Source: Macrocybe gigantea
Lineage: Eukaryota > Basidiomycota > Agaricomycetes > Agaricales > Callistosporiaceae
Reading direction: 5' to 3'
NCBI GenBank assembly: GCA_011319805.1
Contig: SJRY01000017.1
Span: forward strand, 31,663-95,662
Length of the DNA stretch: 64,000 nucleotides
A program made the translations under genes and the position numbers. Positions 14,098-25,990 of the stretch are shown here, piece after piece (the first letter of the stretch is position 1; each line of letters begins with the position of its first letter). The notes beneath the pieces are model-generated. The model ran no database searches. It worked only from the letters and a program-made list of their open reading frames with translations, and was not told the DNA's origin.

Positions 14098-17000
14098 ATG
14101 CATGCGGACCACGATGAGCACGACCTTTCTGACGCTTCTGCAACGCTTGGGCTTACAAGTAGCATGTCGCTGCAGAATGCGCGCGAGAACATGCAGAGGC
14201 GTGCTACTATGGACTTAGTTAATCTATCGCCAGAAGGTCACTTGAACGCAAATATGACGACACGCCACGACTTTGTGTTTTCTCCGTCGCTGCGGCGTGC
14301 TGGGTGAGTCGCCATGTTTTTATATTTCTACATCTATACACGTGTTGTTTACTCCCCTCTTCGTGCGCAATGCATGGCGGAGGGGCGGGGAGATTCTGTT
14401 CGGACAATCCCACCCGCCCGAACTGAGTCTTCTATGCTTCGGAATCCACTTTCTGGACGTCTCTTTTCTATATTTATGACATGATCTCATGCATATTTTC
14501 TTTTTGTGGCGTCTTGAAAGGCTTCTCCAGCCTAGGTCTTACAATCCAACTGCTGGCATGTCGCCGCCATATGGCTCTCAGCGCTCGCTTAACGCCAATG
14601 AGCCCAGCTCGTCCCTTCCAACGCGTGCAGCCCTGAAGCCACATTCCCAGAACTCGATCCGCATGAACACCATGCAGCTCTCCAACATGTCATTCCCGTC
14701 CTCGTTCTCGTCGCGTTCGCCGCCCCTGTACTACCTAGATAGAGCAGCACCTCACACCCTGGGCGGTGCAGCAGACCTGATCTTCCCCTCTGCTGATTCG
14801 ACCGACCTTCCTCTCCCACCATCATCGTCGGGGTCCGCCTCACTCGCTTCTGCGTCGCCTGCTTTCTCCATCAGCGATCAGAACACGGAAGACTTGATGG
14901 ACTGGCAAATACCCTTTGCATCGCCTCCTTCCTTGGCGCGAACCGAAGTCTCACCCAGTCGACCAAGTGCGACCCCGGCCCCCCTCCCGCGGGTTTCAGT
15001 TCCGATACCAGAGGCATCTCAGCCTGGCGCATCAGGTCTCTCGCTTCTCCGCCCAGAGTCTCAGCCGGTCTCGGACGCAGGTTTTCGCCCATTACATTCA
15101 CCCCCAATTGAGGCAACCATCCCATCGCCCCCTTTGAGCGTCTCGCAAACTCCGCGCCAGCAGCAATCGCCTTTTTTGCCAGCAACGTCACCTCTCCGCG
15201 TGATCTGGCCGGACCGTGGCTCTGTTTCACCCTTGCCGGAGCCCTATCCTACGTCACTCTCTGGCCGGAGCACGAGCACAACCGCCTCCACCGCCCTTCC
15301 CCAGGGCTCACATGCATTACTCGCAACTTTACCGCGTTCGATTTCTGCAACTGAAGTTACACCGCTCCTCCAGCCTCACACAACCGCACCCCCGCTCGTG
15401 TCCCCTTACGAGTCGCACGAAATCCCTAGGGCATGGCCATCGCTAAATGCGCGGTTCTCAAAGCAGTTCGATGTGCGTGGCTTGTTGCGATGGGCATTTG
15501 AGAACGTTAAGAGAGAAGCACCAAGCGCGGTACATACGGCACTTCACAGCATTCCCGCTGTATTGTTGGGATGTTTGTTGAATGTGTTGGATGGAGTATC
15601 TTGTGAGTGTCTGGATCTGCTCAGACATGCCTCAAAGCATTATTTTGTCATCTAAGCTTTTTCTACTACTTTATTGTCTTCATTCTCATAACTCGTCTTC
15701 CTTCACGGCTGGTAAAGAGATTGCAACTGACTGTCCTTTTATTGTTCAATCTATGAATGCGACAGATGGCATGATTATCTTTCCTGGTACCGGCGTCTTC
15801 GAAGGTTTCGCCGTGATGGGCGTTTCGATGTTCTTCATGACGTAAGTTTCCGTCTACTGCCCACCCTTCATCTTTTTCTTCGCCTCTCTGCGGTGGAATA
15901 TCCGGCTGCTTATTACCTCTGAAATATTTCAGAACGTTCATTTCACAACTCGTGTATACGCTGGGCGGAAGCGATTTTCCTGGCGCAAATGGGAGCATGA
16001 TGATCGAAGTCGTGGTGCGTATCTTACTCACATGCTAGTGTGATTCCGTTTGACTGTGAAAAAAAATATGAAGCCCTTTTACCACATCCTGGCCGCGTCC
16101 ATCGCCTCCCAAATCGGTGAAGAAAATACCAGAGATGTCATCGTGACGACGCTCGTCTCATATGTTCTCAGCTCGATTCTGACAGGCGAGTTCCTTGTTT
16201 CGCGTTTTTCTTTTGCTGCGAGTGAAGGAAAAGGACAAGGGTTGATGGCGACGGTTTTTCACAGGCCTGACATTCTTTCTGATCGGGGCTCTGAAATTGG
16301 GCGTCATTGTCGGTTTTTTCCCGAGGCATATTCTTGTCGGGTAAGCACTGAATGCGGGATTGTTTCTAAAATACCGACTTTCTGAAAAAAAAATGTGAAG
16401 ATGTATAGGTGGCGTGGGTGTGTTCCTCCTTCAAACAGGGTAAGTGCATTCATTACTGACCATAGTCCGTTGCGCGAACTGAAATACGACATCAGGTTCG
16501 CGGTGAGCATGGGTTTCGGCGAAGGCGACCTGCCGGCAAGCTGGGGCACCCTCAAGCTCATGTTCGGCGATATGCACTACCTCGCGTTATGGACCATCCC
16601 ACTGGCGCTGGCTATTTTATTGAGGGTCATTACGCACAAGTATCACCATCAATTGATTTTTCCTCTCTGTGCGTTAGGTTCCCTCCTTGACGCCCAAATT
16701 CAAGACTTCTGAGCTATGCTCTTCTGATACAGATTTCATGGTCATTTTTGCTGCGTTTTACCTCGTAGTTGCATCTGCTGGTTTGAGATTGCGGGATTTG
16801 AGGGAACATGGATGGATATTCGATGTAGGAAGGGAACAACATTCCTGGTACCAATTCTATACTTATTTTGGTGAGGAATCCTTTGGTCCTTGACATTCTC
16901 CTATTTGAATGAAGTCTCTGCCGTTGTAGATCCAAAAGCGATCAAGTTCGGTCCGCTGTGGTCTACGATGCCGACGCAGTTTGCACTGTATGCTCCTCGC

Positions 17001-19230
17001 TGATTTGCATATCTAGTGACTGATTTTGAAGGAATTAGGCTTTTCTTCAACATCCTGCATCCGCCTCTCAATGTACCTGCGCTTTGTAAATTATTCGTCT
17101 TTGGCACTTTGGCGGATGGAAACTGAGGCCTACATTATTACAGCTGTGTCGTTGAACATCGATGTCGATACCAATAAAGAGCTGGTAGGGCACGGGTACT
17201 CCAATCTCTTGGCCGGCCTTCTTGGCACGGTGTATGCACCCGTTTTTCGACTTGGACGTTGCCTTATTTTACTGATGCTCAAATTAGACCGAATTACTTG
17301 GTGTACGTTAATACGCTACTGTGAGTGCGGTCATTAGTAAAGCGCGTCCGATGAAAGCCTGATGAGAGCTGAAAGATTTTATCGCGTCGGTGGCACAACA
17401 CGTATTGCTGGCTTTATGCTTGCTGTCGTGAACCTTGTACTGCTGTTCCTGGGGACTGGCCCTATCTCATACATTCGTGAGTCTCTTCTTTTCGCTATCA
17501 TTGACCTTGTGGTTCTCATAGCGACACTCGTACACAGCCGTGATGGTTGTTGGTGCACTGATATTCGTGCTCGGCCTCGATCTCGTCAAAGAGGCATTAT
17601 GGGACACCAGACACAAGGCGAGCAGGTGAATTCTGCCGACGTAATTGACTGCTGGAGGGACGTATTCATTTTTGCCTTATAGGACTGAATATATTACCAT
17701 CATCAGCATCATGGTTTGCATGACTCTGTGGGACTTCGTTATTGGAGTCATCTTCGGAATTATCGCGAGTTGTAAGTCTTTCCGCTTTTCGATGTCATGT
17801 TGCATCCCTGACACAACGAAAGGTATTTTCTTCGTGGTTCAAAACTCACGCAGACGAAGCATACGAAGTCTACATACGGGAGAAACTGCGCTGTCTGCAG
17901 TTCGGCGGCCAAGCCTCCAGAGGGCGTATCTTCGCGAAGTCACGAAACACACTATGATTGTCAGGCTGCAGGGTAAGACAGAACACATCACACAAGCAAG
18001 TCGACACTTTGACTTCCTTCATTGAATAAATCTAGGTTTCTTGTTCTTCGGCACTATCACTCACGTAGAAGAGACGATTCGGAATATCATTGAGGGGCCA
18101 TCTTGGTCGACCAACCCTATTCAGTTTCTCGTCGTCGATTTGACACTGGTGTTCGGAGTTGATATGTCCGCCGCCGAGGCGTTCGTACGCATACATCGGT
18201 TCCTATCTGCGAAACGTGTGACGCTGGTTTTTTGTGGCTTTTCTGCGGAGTCGTCCGTAGGAAAAGCGCTGGAGAACGTCCACGTACTGGGCTCTGAAGG
18301 TGTAGAACTCTTCTTAACATTCAATGATGCTATTGAATGTAGGTTTTATCTGCTGTCGCTGACTGGCACCGTTGCTAAGTATTTCTGCACAGGGACCGAG
18401 AATGTCTATTTGAGTGCATGGTTCATGTCTCAGAAGCCTGAGCCGGCTATAACGGCCTTTGGTGTGCAAAGCCCATATCTGTAGTCGTGTCTAGCGATTC
18501 TAATATGGAAGCTAGCTTTGCCAGGTCGGTCTGGGAGCAATGCGGATGCTCACCTGATGGGCTCTGTCATTTCTTCTCCACAGAGAAGTTATCTGCAGAC
18601 TGTTGGAAACCGTATCATTGCAGATGGTTAGTTGCTCATCGCATATATAATCACTGGGCTATTCTCATATTCTGCATTATGCATTACCAGAAATCCACAA
18701 ACACCCCGAATCAGAATTTGCATCAGAACCTCTCAACACTTTAATTAAAGCCTTCTCTTCATATGGGATATCGACACTGAGCACTACGGTCCATTAGCCG
18801 AATATTTGGAGCACTTGTCATTTTCAGAGGGACATGTCTTATGGAAGGATGGTGATGCACCGGATGGCCTCTATATCGTGGAAAGCGGCGTGCTCAGGGC
18901 ATCATACAAGTTTGCTGATCACATGGCACGCATTGAAGAGTCGATGGTCCCGGGAGCAGTGGCCGGCGAACTTTCCGGTCTCTCTGGCATGCCTCGTAAC
19001 GCAACGGTTTTCGTGGAGCGCAACGCGACGGTCTGGAGATTGAGTCGAGAGAATCTTATCCGTCTAGAAACCGAGAAACCTCAGCTCGCAAGGTCTTTTC
19101 TGTATCTTGTTCTGAAAGGTACGCCGAGATTTTAGCTAAACTCTGCACTCTCATGATCTCATCATGAGGTCTCGTAGCTGCGAAAGTCGATCACGACATT
19201 CTTCTGGCAGCATTAGCTTCCTGGCAATGA
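14098..19230 (+). CDS. SulP/SLC26 anion transporter with STAS and cyclic-nucleotide-binding domains
   Basis: A long multi-exon gene; the ATG at 14098 starts MHADHDEHDLSDASATLGL. A Ser/Pro-rich, presumably disordered cytosolic N-terminus of over 400 residues (about 14098-15480) precedes the transporter core. The core begins at LLGCLLNVLDGVSYGMIIF and includes FPGTGVFEGFAVMG, GANGSMMIEVVPFYH and NIDVDTNKELVGHGYSNLLAG, all SulP landmarks. A STAS domain follows (FLVVDLTLVFGVDMSAAEAF, about 18041-18350). Then comes a cyclic-nucleotide-binding fold (HLSFSEGHVLWKDGDAPDGL, NATVFVERNATVWRLS, 18806-19135). The end is a TGA at 19228-19230 after VDHDILLAALASWQ. It resembles fungal vacuolar or plasma-membrane sulfate transporter-like proteins of the SulP-STAS-CNB type. 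Introns are short throughout and exact joints were not all resolved. Confidence 0.88.
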
Positions 19231-19390
19231 GGATGCGTATCTATTCTATCTATCTATTATTCTATCTACGGACATTTTGGTTATGCTAGACATTTGCGGA
19301 CGGGCACAGATTCAATCACTCACACGTTCATGATACGCGCAATACAAATAGGTTTATAGACGTCCCTACAAGTTTACTTTTACGTTATTT

Positions 19391-19780
19391 TCACAAGTAA
19401 CCAGATGAATGCGAGACGAAGTCCTCAATTTGGATCTTGCAGTATGCCTGGTCGAATCGCGGCTTGTTGACAGACGACCACCATCCCTCTCGTCCTGCCA
19501 TTAACGGACATGCGTCCTCATCCTGCCATTCACTGTAACAAACACTTGCATATGTTCGGAAATTAGTTTCTGCGGAGAAAGTTTGGAAGCATGGTGACGG
19601 CATATAAATTGGTGAATACCATCTAATGGAAGCACTGTCATCCAAACCTGGCCCCATTCTACCTGTCGTCGATGAAACTCTATAGATGACGGAAGGGTTA
19701 ATATTGAACTGATGACCAGATTCTTCCTCAGCTGATCGTGATTCCGTTCTTAGCCTGGTCTGAACTTTTAAAGTAAAATT
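19391..19780 (-). other. Open minus-strand frame of unknown status
   Basis: A frame open for about 130 codons has its first ATG at 19657. It ends with Cys- and Trp-containing sequence (SEWQDEDACPLMAGREGWW). I recognise no family, and no convincing start or splice context is visible upstream. It could be the end of a small secreted-type protein or chance sequence. Confidence 0.2.
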
Positions 19781-19834
19781 TTGTCACATTATATAGAGCT
19801 GAGGATTGGCTTGGGAGTGCTCCACAGCATTCCA

Positions 19835-20543
19835 ATGACTGCCCATCCTTGCCTTGTTTTTGTGCTTCTCTGTGCCAACATTCTCATGGGGACGGCTGTG
19901 GCTAACGGCGTGTCCCTTGAATTGCAAGGCTCGTATGATCATCAGGTCTGCAGGGAATTTGTTGTCGGTGAGTGCTAGGCTACACGGTATTGTCAACTAG
20001 TAGGCTAACTTATCGTTGCAGGTGACCGTAACACACATCTAGCATTGAGTCTGATGATCCATACTGGGGTCGATGCGAAGGATGGCATCAACGACACGAT
20101 GAAATATGCCAGTACGTTGATCTGCGTGCGCCACATGAAGCTTTCAGGTAAATGACAAATTCGGCTTGACAGCCACGCAGGACTCCATCGTATCGTATTC
20201 AGACTCTGAGAAATCGTCACCTTCCAAGACCAAGATGTCCAATGGGGCCTCCAGCAGCAGCAGCAGCAGCGCACCGACCGGTGCTAGCGGTGACCCTGAT
20301 AATGATGAAGAGGAGGTCGAATTCACAGATAGCGACCCTGATGGGGACCTACCAGGAGTACGTCGGGCCGCAACATGTTCTTTGAAGAACAAACGGCCGG
20401 GGACACATTGTGATGCTTATACCTGTATTCGGGGTGGCGGCAGCTGTAGAATGGGACCTCGCGGCAGGTGTGTGGGTCGAAGATTGACAGGACCTAACGC
20501 GCCGGTTGCCTGTTTGGACTGCAAGTGTACAAAGGACAGGTAG
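19835..20543 (+). CDS. Small secreted Cys-rich protein with Ser/acidic linker
   Basis: The ATG at 19835 opens a clear signal peptide (HPCLVFVLLCANILMGTAVA). Two introns follow: one from GTGAGT at 19971 and one from GTACGT near 20113. The middle is a low-complexity Ser run encoded by AGC/CAG-like repeats, plus an acidic stretch (DPDNDEEEVEFTDSDPDGD). The C-terminal 55 residues hold eight cysteines (CSLKNKRPGTHC, YTCIRGGGSCRMG, CLDCKC), suggesting a compact disulfide-bonded domain. I recognise no named family. Such a layout is common among basidiomycete secreted proteins of unknown role. It converges on the RhoGEF gene. Confidence 0.6.
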
Positions 20544-20794
20544 ATCTGAAGTCGCGCCAGGGAGGACGGACTACGTAGGTTTTGGCCTTTCAGTGGTTCC
20601 GTTGTTGCTCTGAAGGTATTCTTGACAAAGTTTCTTGGTTCGCCAGAGGTGGATTGTTTCGGCTACGATTTCACAAATTTCCTGGTTACCTGTTTCCGTT
20701 AAGAACCATTTTAAATCTTTGCAAAGCGTGCACTATCATGAAATCTTGCCACTTGTGTTTATTCAAGACAGCTTTTCTAAGTATCGAGAAATTA

Positions 20795-23700
20795 TTACAA
20801 ATAGCCAAGCGAAATCGAGACCATGTCTTGACGTTGGAGTTCGCGGAAGACTTGCTGGAATCGCAACGACCACCATCCCCGTTCTTCTCGTTCTTCCGTT
20901 GCCGCGTCTTTAGCCTGGCCTTCACGATGATCGACGGCCTGCATCGACGGACTTTTCGGAAGGGGCAGTCCGGAAGCGAGCTGACAGAAGACAGTCTGGC
21001 GAGTGTCCTGTGCTAGATCCGAGTTCGGTCCATGACCCCAAGCATGCGGTGTCACAGAGACAGATGCCATAGTGTAACGAAAGCAGCGGTGCAGAGCAGC
21101 AAGACAAGTATCAGCCTTTCCTTGATCTTGAGCGTTCACTTTCGAAGCTGCTTGATTGGGTATCGACAGGTGAAGGACAGTGACGGGCCCAGACTGAGAA
21201 TCGACTTCGAGCTCCAGGTTGGTAGCATCCACAGGGAGAGCATCGACTATGACATGAATCTGATCTAAATGCTAAATGTCAGCGGCTCCAAGGAGATCAA
21301 GATTAGGAAGCTAAAGACCGCAAGAGTCCTGATCGAGCTGGGTCACTCCCAAAATCCTCAGGATTCCAATCTCGTCTAGCAGGTGCCATTCGTGGATATG
21401 CGTTTCCGAGATGGGAGTCGCCAAGAGAACAATATCCATAAAGATGAAGGCTTGTATAACTTGCGACGCGTTGTGAACATGCCCGTTTGTTGCGGCGACG
21501 CCACTGGGAGCTTGTGCTAGTAGACGATCCCGGAACATCGACTTGCGTATTGCCTGTACATCGGAAGAAAGAAAGTTAGACTTGCCGCTAGACAACGTCC
21601 GAAGGGAGAGTAGAGATTCTCCAGTACTCGAAGAACATGCAGAGCCCATCCTTGCTCGGCGTGCGTCCCAGTCCTGCACCGCTTCTGCGAGTCTGCTGTG
21701 TCGCTTAGACAGATTAGAATAGGGTCTAGAAGAACGTTGGGAGTCGCAATGAATTTCCTCCGTCTCCTGCTCTTCATCCCTGCTCGCGACACGGTCTAGT
21801 CTGATAGATCCTTGGTACATAAGCCGGCGCTCCCTCATGGCAAGCTGAACTGAAGTCGGAAGTCCATGTATGCGGCATAGAAAGCTTTTGATCAGCTCGT
21901 ATTCATCTTCACGGCCTTTGACCTCTGTCATCACTCGTATCATCAGCTTGGTGGCATGCAGCAAGGCGAACGTCGCAAGATAATCAGAACGACATTTCGA
22001 TGTGCAGGATAACAGTTTCTTGGAGACTTTGTTGTGGTGAACATTCAGTCCGAGAGGTAATTACTCACCTGGAAAACAACAGGATAGTAAGAAAGCCGAC
22101 GGGCAGGCTCAACTAAGAATTGTGTTAGATTCCAACCATCACATTCGGGGACTTGTTCCTGCATCGAAATAAATGCTGCGAGATCACTCTCTGTGTCAGA
22201 AATGAGGTTGTCTATCGTGCTCGCGACGTCGTCGAGCTTGACTAGATATGGCTGGTATATTTCAAGCCGTGGGATGAAGGGTCGCAGTACTTCGGCGAAG
22301 CAATCAGCTATGGCATCGGTCTGGAGGGACGCCAACATCTCCGTGTGTAGATTCAGGATATCCTCGAGCCAGTCAAAGAACCGTGCCACCTCCGATGGAA
22401 CGCCGGAAATCCACGTCTTAGCGTTCTGGATGCGCAATGGCAGGACGAATACTGCAACAAAGGCCTGCAGTCGATGCACAAATATTTCTTCTGTCTCGAG
22501 CAACTCGGTCATGAGCTCTTGCCGTTCATTCTTGTGACCTGCTGCCCCAAGTGTCATCGTACTCTCGCTCGCCTGCAGCTGTTCGGTTGAGTACCGCTCC
22601 CGTGCTGGCCCGTCAATGTCGTTCGCAAAATCGTCATAAACGGAAGGCGCACTCGAACTTTGGGATATGATGCTCATCCTAACACTATTCCTCGCATTCT
22701 AAGCCTCAACTCAATCAACAAGCAAATCTGGGTAGAACGATCCCTACGCACCTCATAACCATTGTGATTAGCGCTGTGCATGGCCGAACCGCTCAACTTT
22801 CGGAAAAGAGTCTCCGCGCCAATGCTCAATTCGTGTGTCTCGTTCTTCCAGGAGACGCTCCCAATAGAAGACATATCGCTCTCGGAGTGCGTCAGGTTCT
22901 GGCTGGCACGAGGCTGATTCGTCCTGTCATAGATCTGATCCGAGTCCGAAGGAGGTATGCCGAATGCCCGCCTCTGACGCGCGGCCGATGCATACGAGCG
23001 CTGAGCAATGGTCAACGCATCCGTGATGGCATTATTCGTCTGTCTGGCTTCCTGGCGCCGAATTGCCATTGTTTGCATCGTTCTTCCGTTCTCCACAGGA
23101 TTGGGACTTGGGCTGCGCGGGGGATAGACGGAATGGCGTCTGAGCGACTTCGGGAAGCCAACCTCAGATGTCTCGGGCATGCTAAGAGACTTTGAGGGTG
23201 TCTTCTGATATTGACCACCGCTGTTAGGAGAAGCTCGTGTTGAAGAATAGGACTGCTCCACTTGCAGATGCTGGGAGGAGCGGGACAGTGGCCTATTCGC
23301 ATGCGACGAGAGTTTGTATTTGGGGTGTCTGAGCGACCAAAAATCATTGCGAACTTCAGGTGCAGCTATATCGTCACTCGTTTTGGGAGATGGGATCTCA
23401 GGTGCAAAATCAGTATAATCGCTGAAAGCCACCCCTTGTTCACCACGATATTCGCTTTCATCAGTCTCTCCTGGTCTTAGAGACGAAAATTCAGATTGTA
23501 GCTCAGAAACGATACCTAGTAAGGCCGCGCGCCTTCGTCTGTGTTCTGAGTCGATATCCTGGAACTGATTTGGATACGTTTTGCTAGTCAAAGGGGATAG
23601 TCGTGCACCAGTAAAGCGGTCGCCTTCGCCAGCAACCCATAAACGCGAATTTGTTGCTTTTCGGGGAGACTTAGAGTCGAACCTCACGCCAAGACCGACT

Positions 23701-24981
23701 CGCGCCGAGAAATCGTCACCGTGACTGAGCGCCTGCTGAGGAGCTCGCGCCGCAAAACCATGCTCCGGAAACTGTTGAGGGGTCTCCGCCTCGCTCTCGG
23801 AACTGCTCGAAGCAAACACCTCGGCATTAGCAACGACGAGTTTTCGGCGGTCTCTGCTATCCAGTTCGTATCGAAATTCGAAGTCAGAGTCGTCAGTTTG
23901 GAAATTCTCCCTCCACGGACTCCTCGGCGGTTTGTTGGCGGGACGAGGTATACTGGATGGTTGAGTTGTGTGATCAGTGGATTTCCAGGCGGCATGATAT
24001 TTTCCAGGTGGAACGGCCTGGGATTGGTTCACGTTTGCGTTCCTCTAAGTGGATGCATTCAGAGACCAAGACTATATTCAAATCATGACGATATACCTTG
24101 AGGATAGGTTTCCGGCTGGGTTCCTTGTCAGCGGAGATAATTGGTTGGGACTGTTTCTTGGTTAAAATATTCCGGACAGATTTCAACGACATTCCAGGAG
24201 AAGCCGAGCGTTCAGAACTCGACGGCAGGCCTGAAGATGCTTTCGAGGTCGGGACACGAAACGACGTCTTAAGTCGAAAATTGGATTGCTGCCTGATTTT
24301 TGGTGTGGGTGCGCTAGCATTAGCATTGGGACTGGACGGCCGTTCGGACGAGGACGAGTCAGAATGGCCCGAGGTGGTAGAGAAGCTGTTGTCAGAAAAC
24401 GAACAAGTCGCCTCAGGTGGCGCGATATGGGATCCCCAGCTTCTAGGCGAAGCATTGTAGATTGAGGGTAACTCTGGAGTTTGTGTCGGTGTAAAGCTGG
24501 ATTTGTTGTTCAGCTGACGAGATACACCGCTGAAGGGACTGGGCGTTGCTCTAGAAGGTGGCCTGGTCATGCGATCAATAGTGTCACGGAGAGAGGGCAA
24601 TAGTTGCGCCTCTAGCTCCGCGATGTGACTCTGGCGCTTTCCACGCAAGTTCGCCCGTTTGCTGGACGCTCTCTCAGCGTCGCCGTTACCTAGAGGCACG
24701 CTCTTGTACTCAAAAGAAGAGTCAGTCATGTCCTCCGATTCGGTGGATGCAGGGAAAACCGAAGAAGACCCTTGCGTATGCTTTGAATGCTCGCTCGCAG
24801 TATCAAGTGTGCTGATCGCTTTGGACGGCTCGCCATACCTCGGCTCGCCCGGGTAAGAGATGCCTGCGGCCGCAGCATAGTGCGAAGGAGGAAAAAAGCG
24901 ACCTGGAGATGAAGTACTTGCAAAAGCGGGATTTGGAGAGCGAGACTTTGAGCGAGTGCTGTGGTAGCGAGGAAGAGGCAT
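20795..24981 (-). CDS. Rho guanine-nucleotide exchange factor (DH-PH protein) with long disordered N-terminus
   Basis: The start ATG at 24981 gives MPLPRYHSTRSKSRSPNP. The first roughly 700 residues (exons 24981 to about 24110, then about 24050-22750) are Ser/Pro/Arg-rich and look disordered. A DH domain follows: RQELMTELLETEEIFVHRLQ, then a helix around HTEMLASLQTDAIADCF and the closing WNLTQFLVEPARRLSYYPVV, continuing after an intron as FQKLLSCTSKCRSDYLATF. Downstream RERRLMYQGSIRLDRV looks like the first strands of a PH domain, continuing after an Arg/Ser insert and ending near 20795. The role is activation of Rho-family GTPases at membranes. Splice joints checked in frame: GTATAT donor at about 24100, acceptor TTAG before AATGCG at about 22697, and GTGAGT at about 22073. 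Confidence 0.85.
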
Positions 24982-25058
24982 TGAGAAACCCTCCTTACAT
25001 TCAGAATGTTGACAAACCGCTGCCTCCCGCCCCACGTGACATATCCAGCTACTGATGA

Positions 25059-25066
25059 TATTCAAC
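25059..25066. repeat. Left target-site duplication of the hAT element
   Basis: TATTCAAC, identical to 25957-25964 on the other side of the element. Confidence 0.93.
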
Positions 25067-25956
25067 CAGTGTTGTGCCAGTCGGCGGCCTAGGTCTAAAG
25101 TCTAGTCTCCGACTGTAGGACAAGTCGTCGACTAGTCGACGACTAAAGTCAGGTGCTCTCGACTATCTACCATATTTGGATAGTATTATATAATAACGAT
25201 GGGGGTAGATTACAGCTGCGATCCGTAACAGCTGATTCATCTCGTCGCTTTCTCCTCTATCAGAGATGAGCAGGTACAGTTGAAAGTGAAGGAACAGATG
25301 CGACGCCGTGCTTTTGGAGTTCGTGCAGAAGTTCGAGCCACGATGCCAGCGACAGCACAGCAAGCATCACAGGAGTCCGAGCCTTCTGATCAAGAGTCAT
25401 CTGGTGCATCACGATAATTACTCAGTTTCTATACACTCTAAGTATGGTTATCTAGCTTTTGAGGAGACGGACGACTCAGCTGCCCATCCCGATGCATGCA
25501 CTCGAGCAGTTAGGACACTGACACAAAACCTCATCAATTTCTCAACAGAAAACGACATCGAAGACGGGCTCACCTTCTGCCGCCGTCCCATCTCCATCAA
25601 GGAGCTCTTCGACTTCTCCAACAAACACTGGGTGCGTGCTCATCAACGAAGTGCGGTTGGGAGTTTGAATGATGAGCTGGAGTTCTACGAGCTGCTGGAC
25701 CTAGATGCACCTGGGGACCCAGATCTTGACCTAGATGTCGAGGCTAGCATGGATGCCATATTGTCGATGTAATATTCATGTATTCAAGACATAGTTACAA
25801 TGCAACTAAGTACAACATTTCTGATTCCGGCCTTGGACCGTCACGGCCCGTGAACGTGGGAATAGTCGGCCGCCTTAGTCGAGAAAAGTCGGATTAGTCG
25901 TAGAAACCGACTCACGAGCGACTTAACTCGACTAGGCGGCGACTGGCACAACACTG
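25067..25956 (+). mobile_element. hAT-superfamily DNA transposon, non-autonomous (890 bp)
   Basis: The element begins CAGTGTTGTGCCAGTCG and ends with the exact inverse CGACTGGCACAACACTG; similarity continues imperfectly for about ten more bases. It is bounded by a perfect 8-bp direct repeat TATTCAAC (25059-25066 and 25957-25964), the target-site duplication length of hAT transposases. CAGTG ends are also hAT-like. Subterminal copies of AGTCG/CGACT are dense at both ends. The only long internal frame (25308-25772, 154 codons, no ATG at its start) ends with acidic sequence (DLDAPGDPDLDLDVEASMD) and is not a full transposase, so mobility would need a helper in trans. Strand is arbitrary, chosen by that frame. 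Intact ends and target duplication suggest a fairly recent insertion. Confidence 0.93.
25123..25144. repeat. 22-bp perfect palindrome inside the transposon's left subterminal region
   Basis: The half-site AGTCGTCGACT is followed directly by its own reverse complement. It is built from the AGTCG word that recurs across both subterminal regions, so it may be a transposase binding site. That role is inference. Confidence 0.85.
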
Positions 25957-25964
25957 TATTCAAC
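25957..25964. repeat. Right target-site duplication of the hAT element
   Basis: TATTCAAC, identical to 25059-25066. Confidence 0.93.
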
Positions 25965-25990
25965 TACATAATGTACGCATTCAGACCTGC

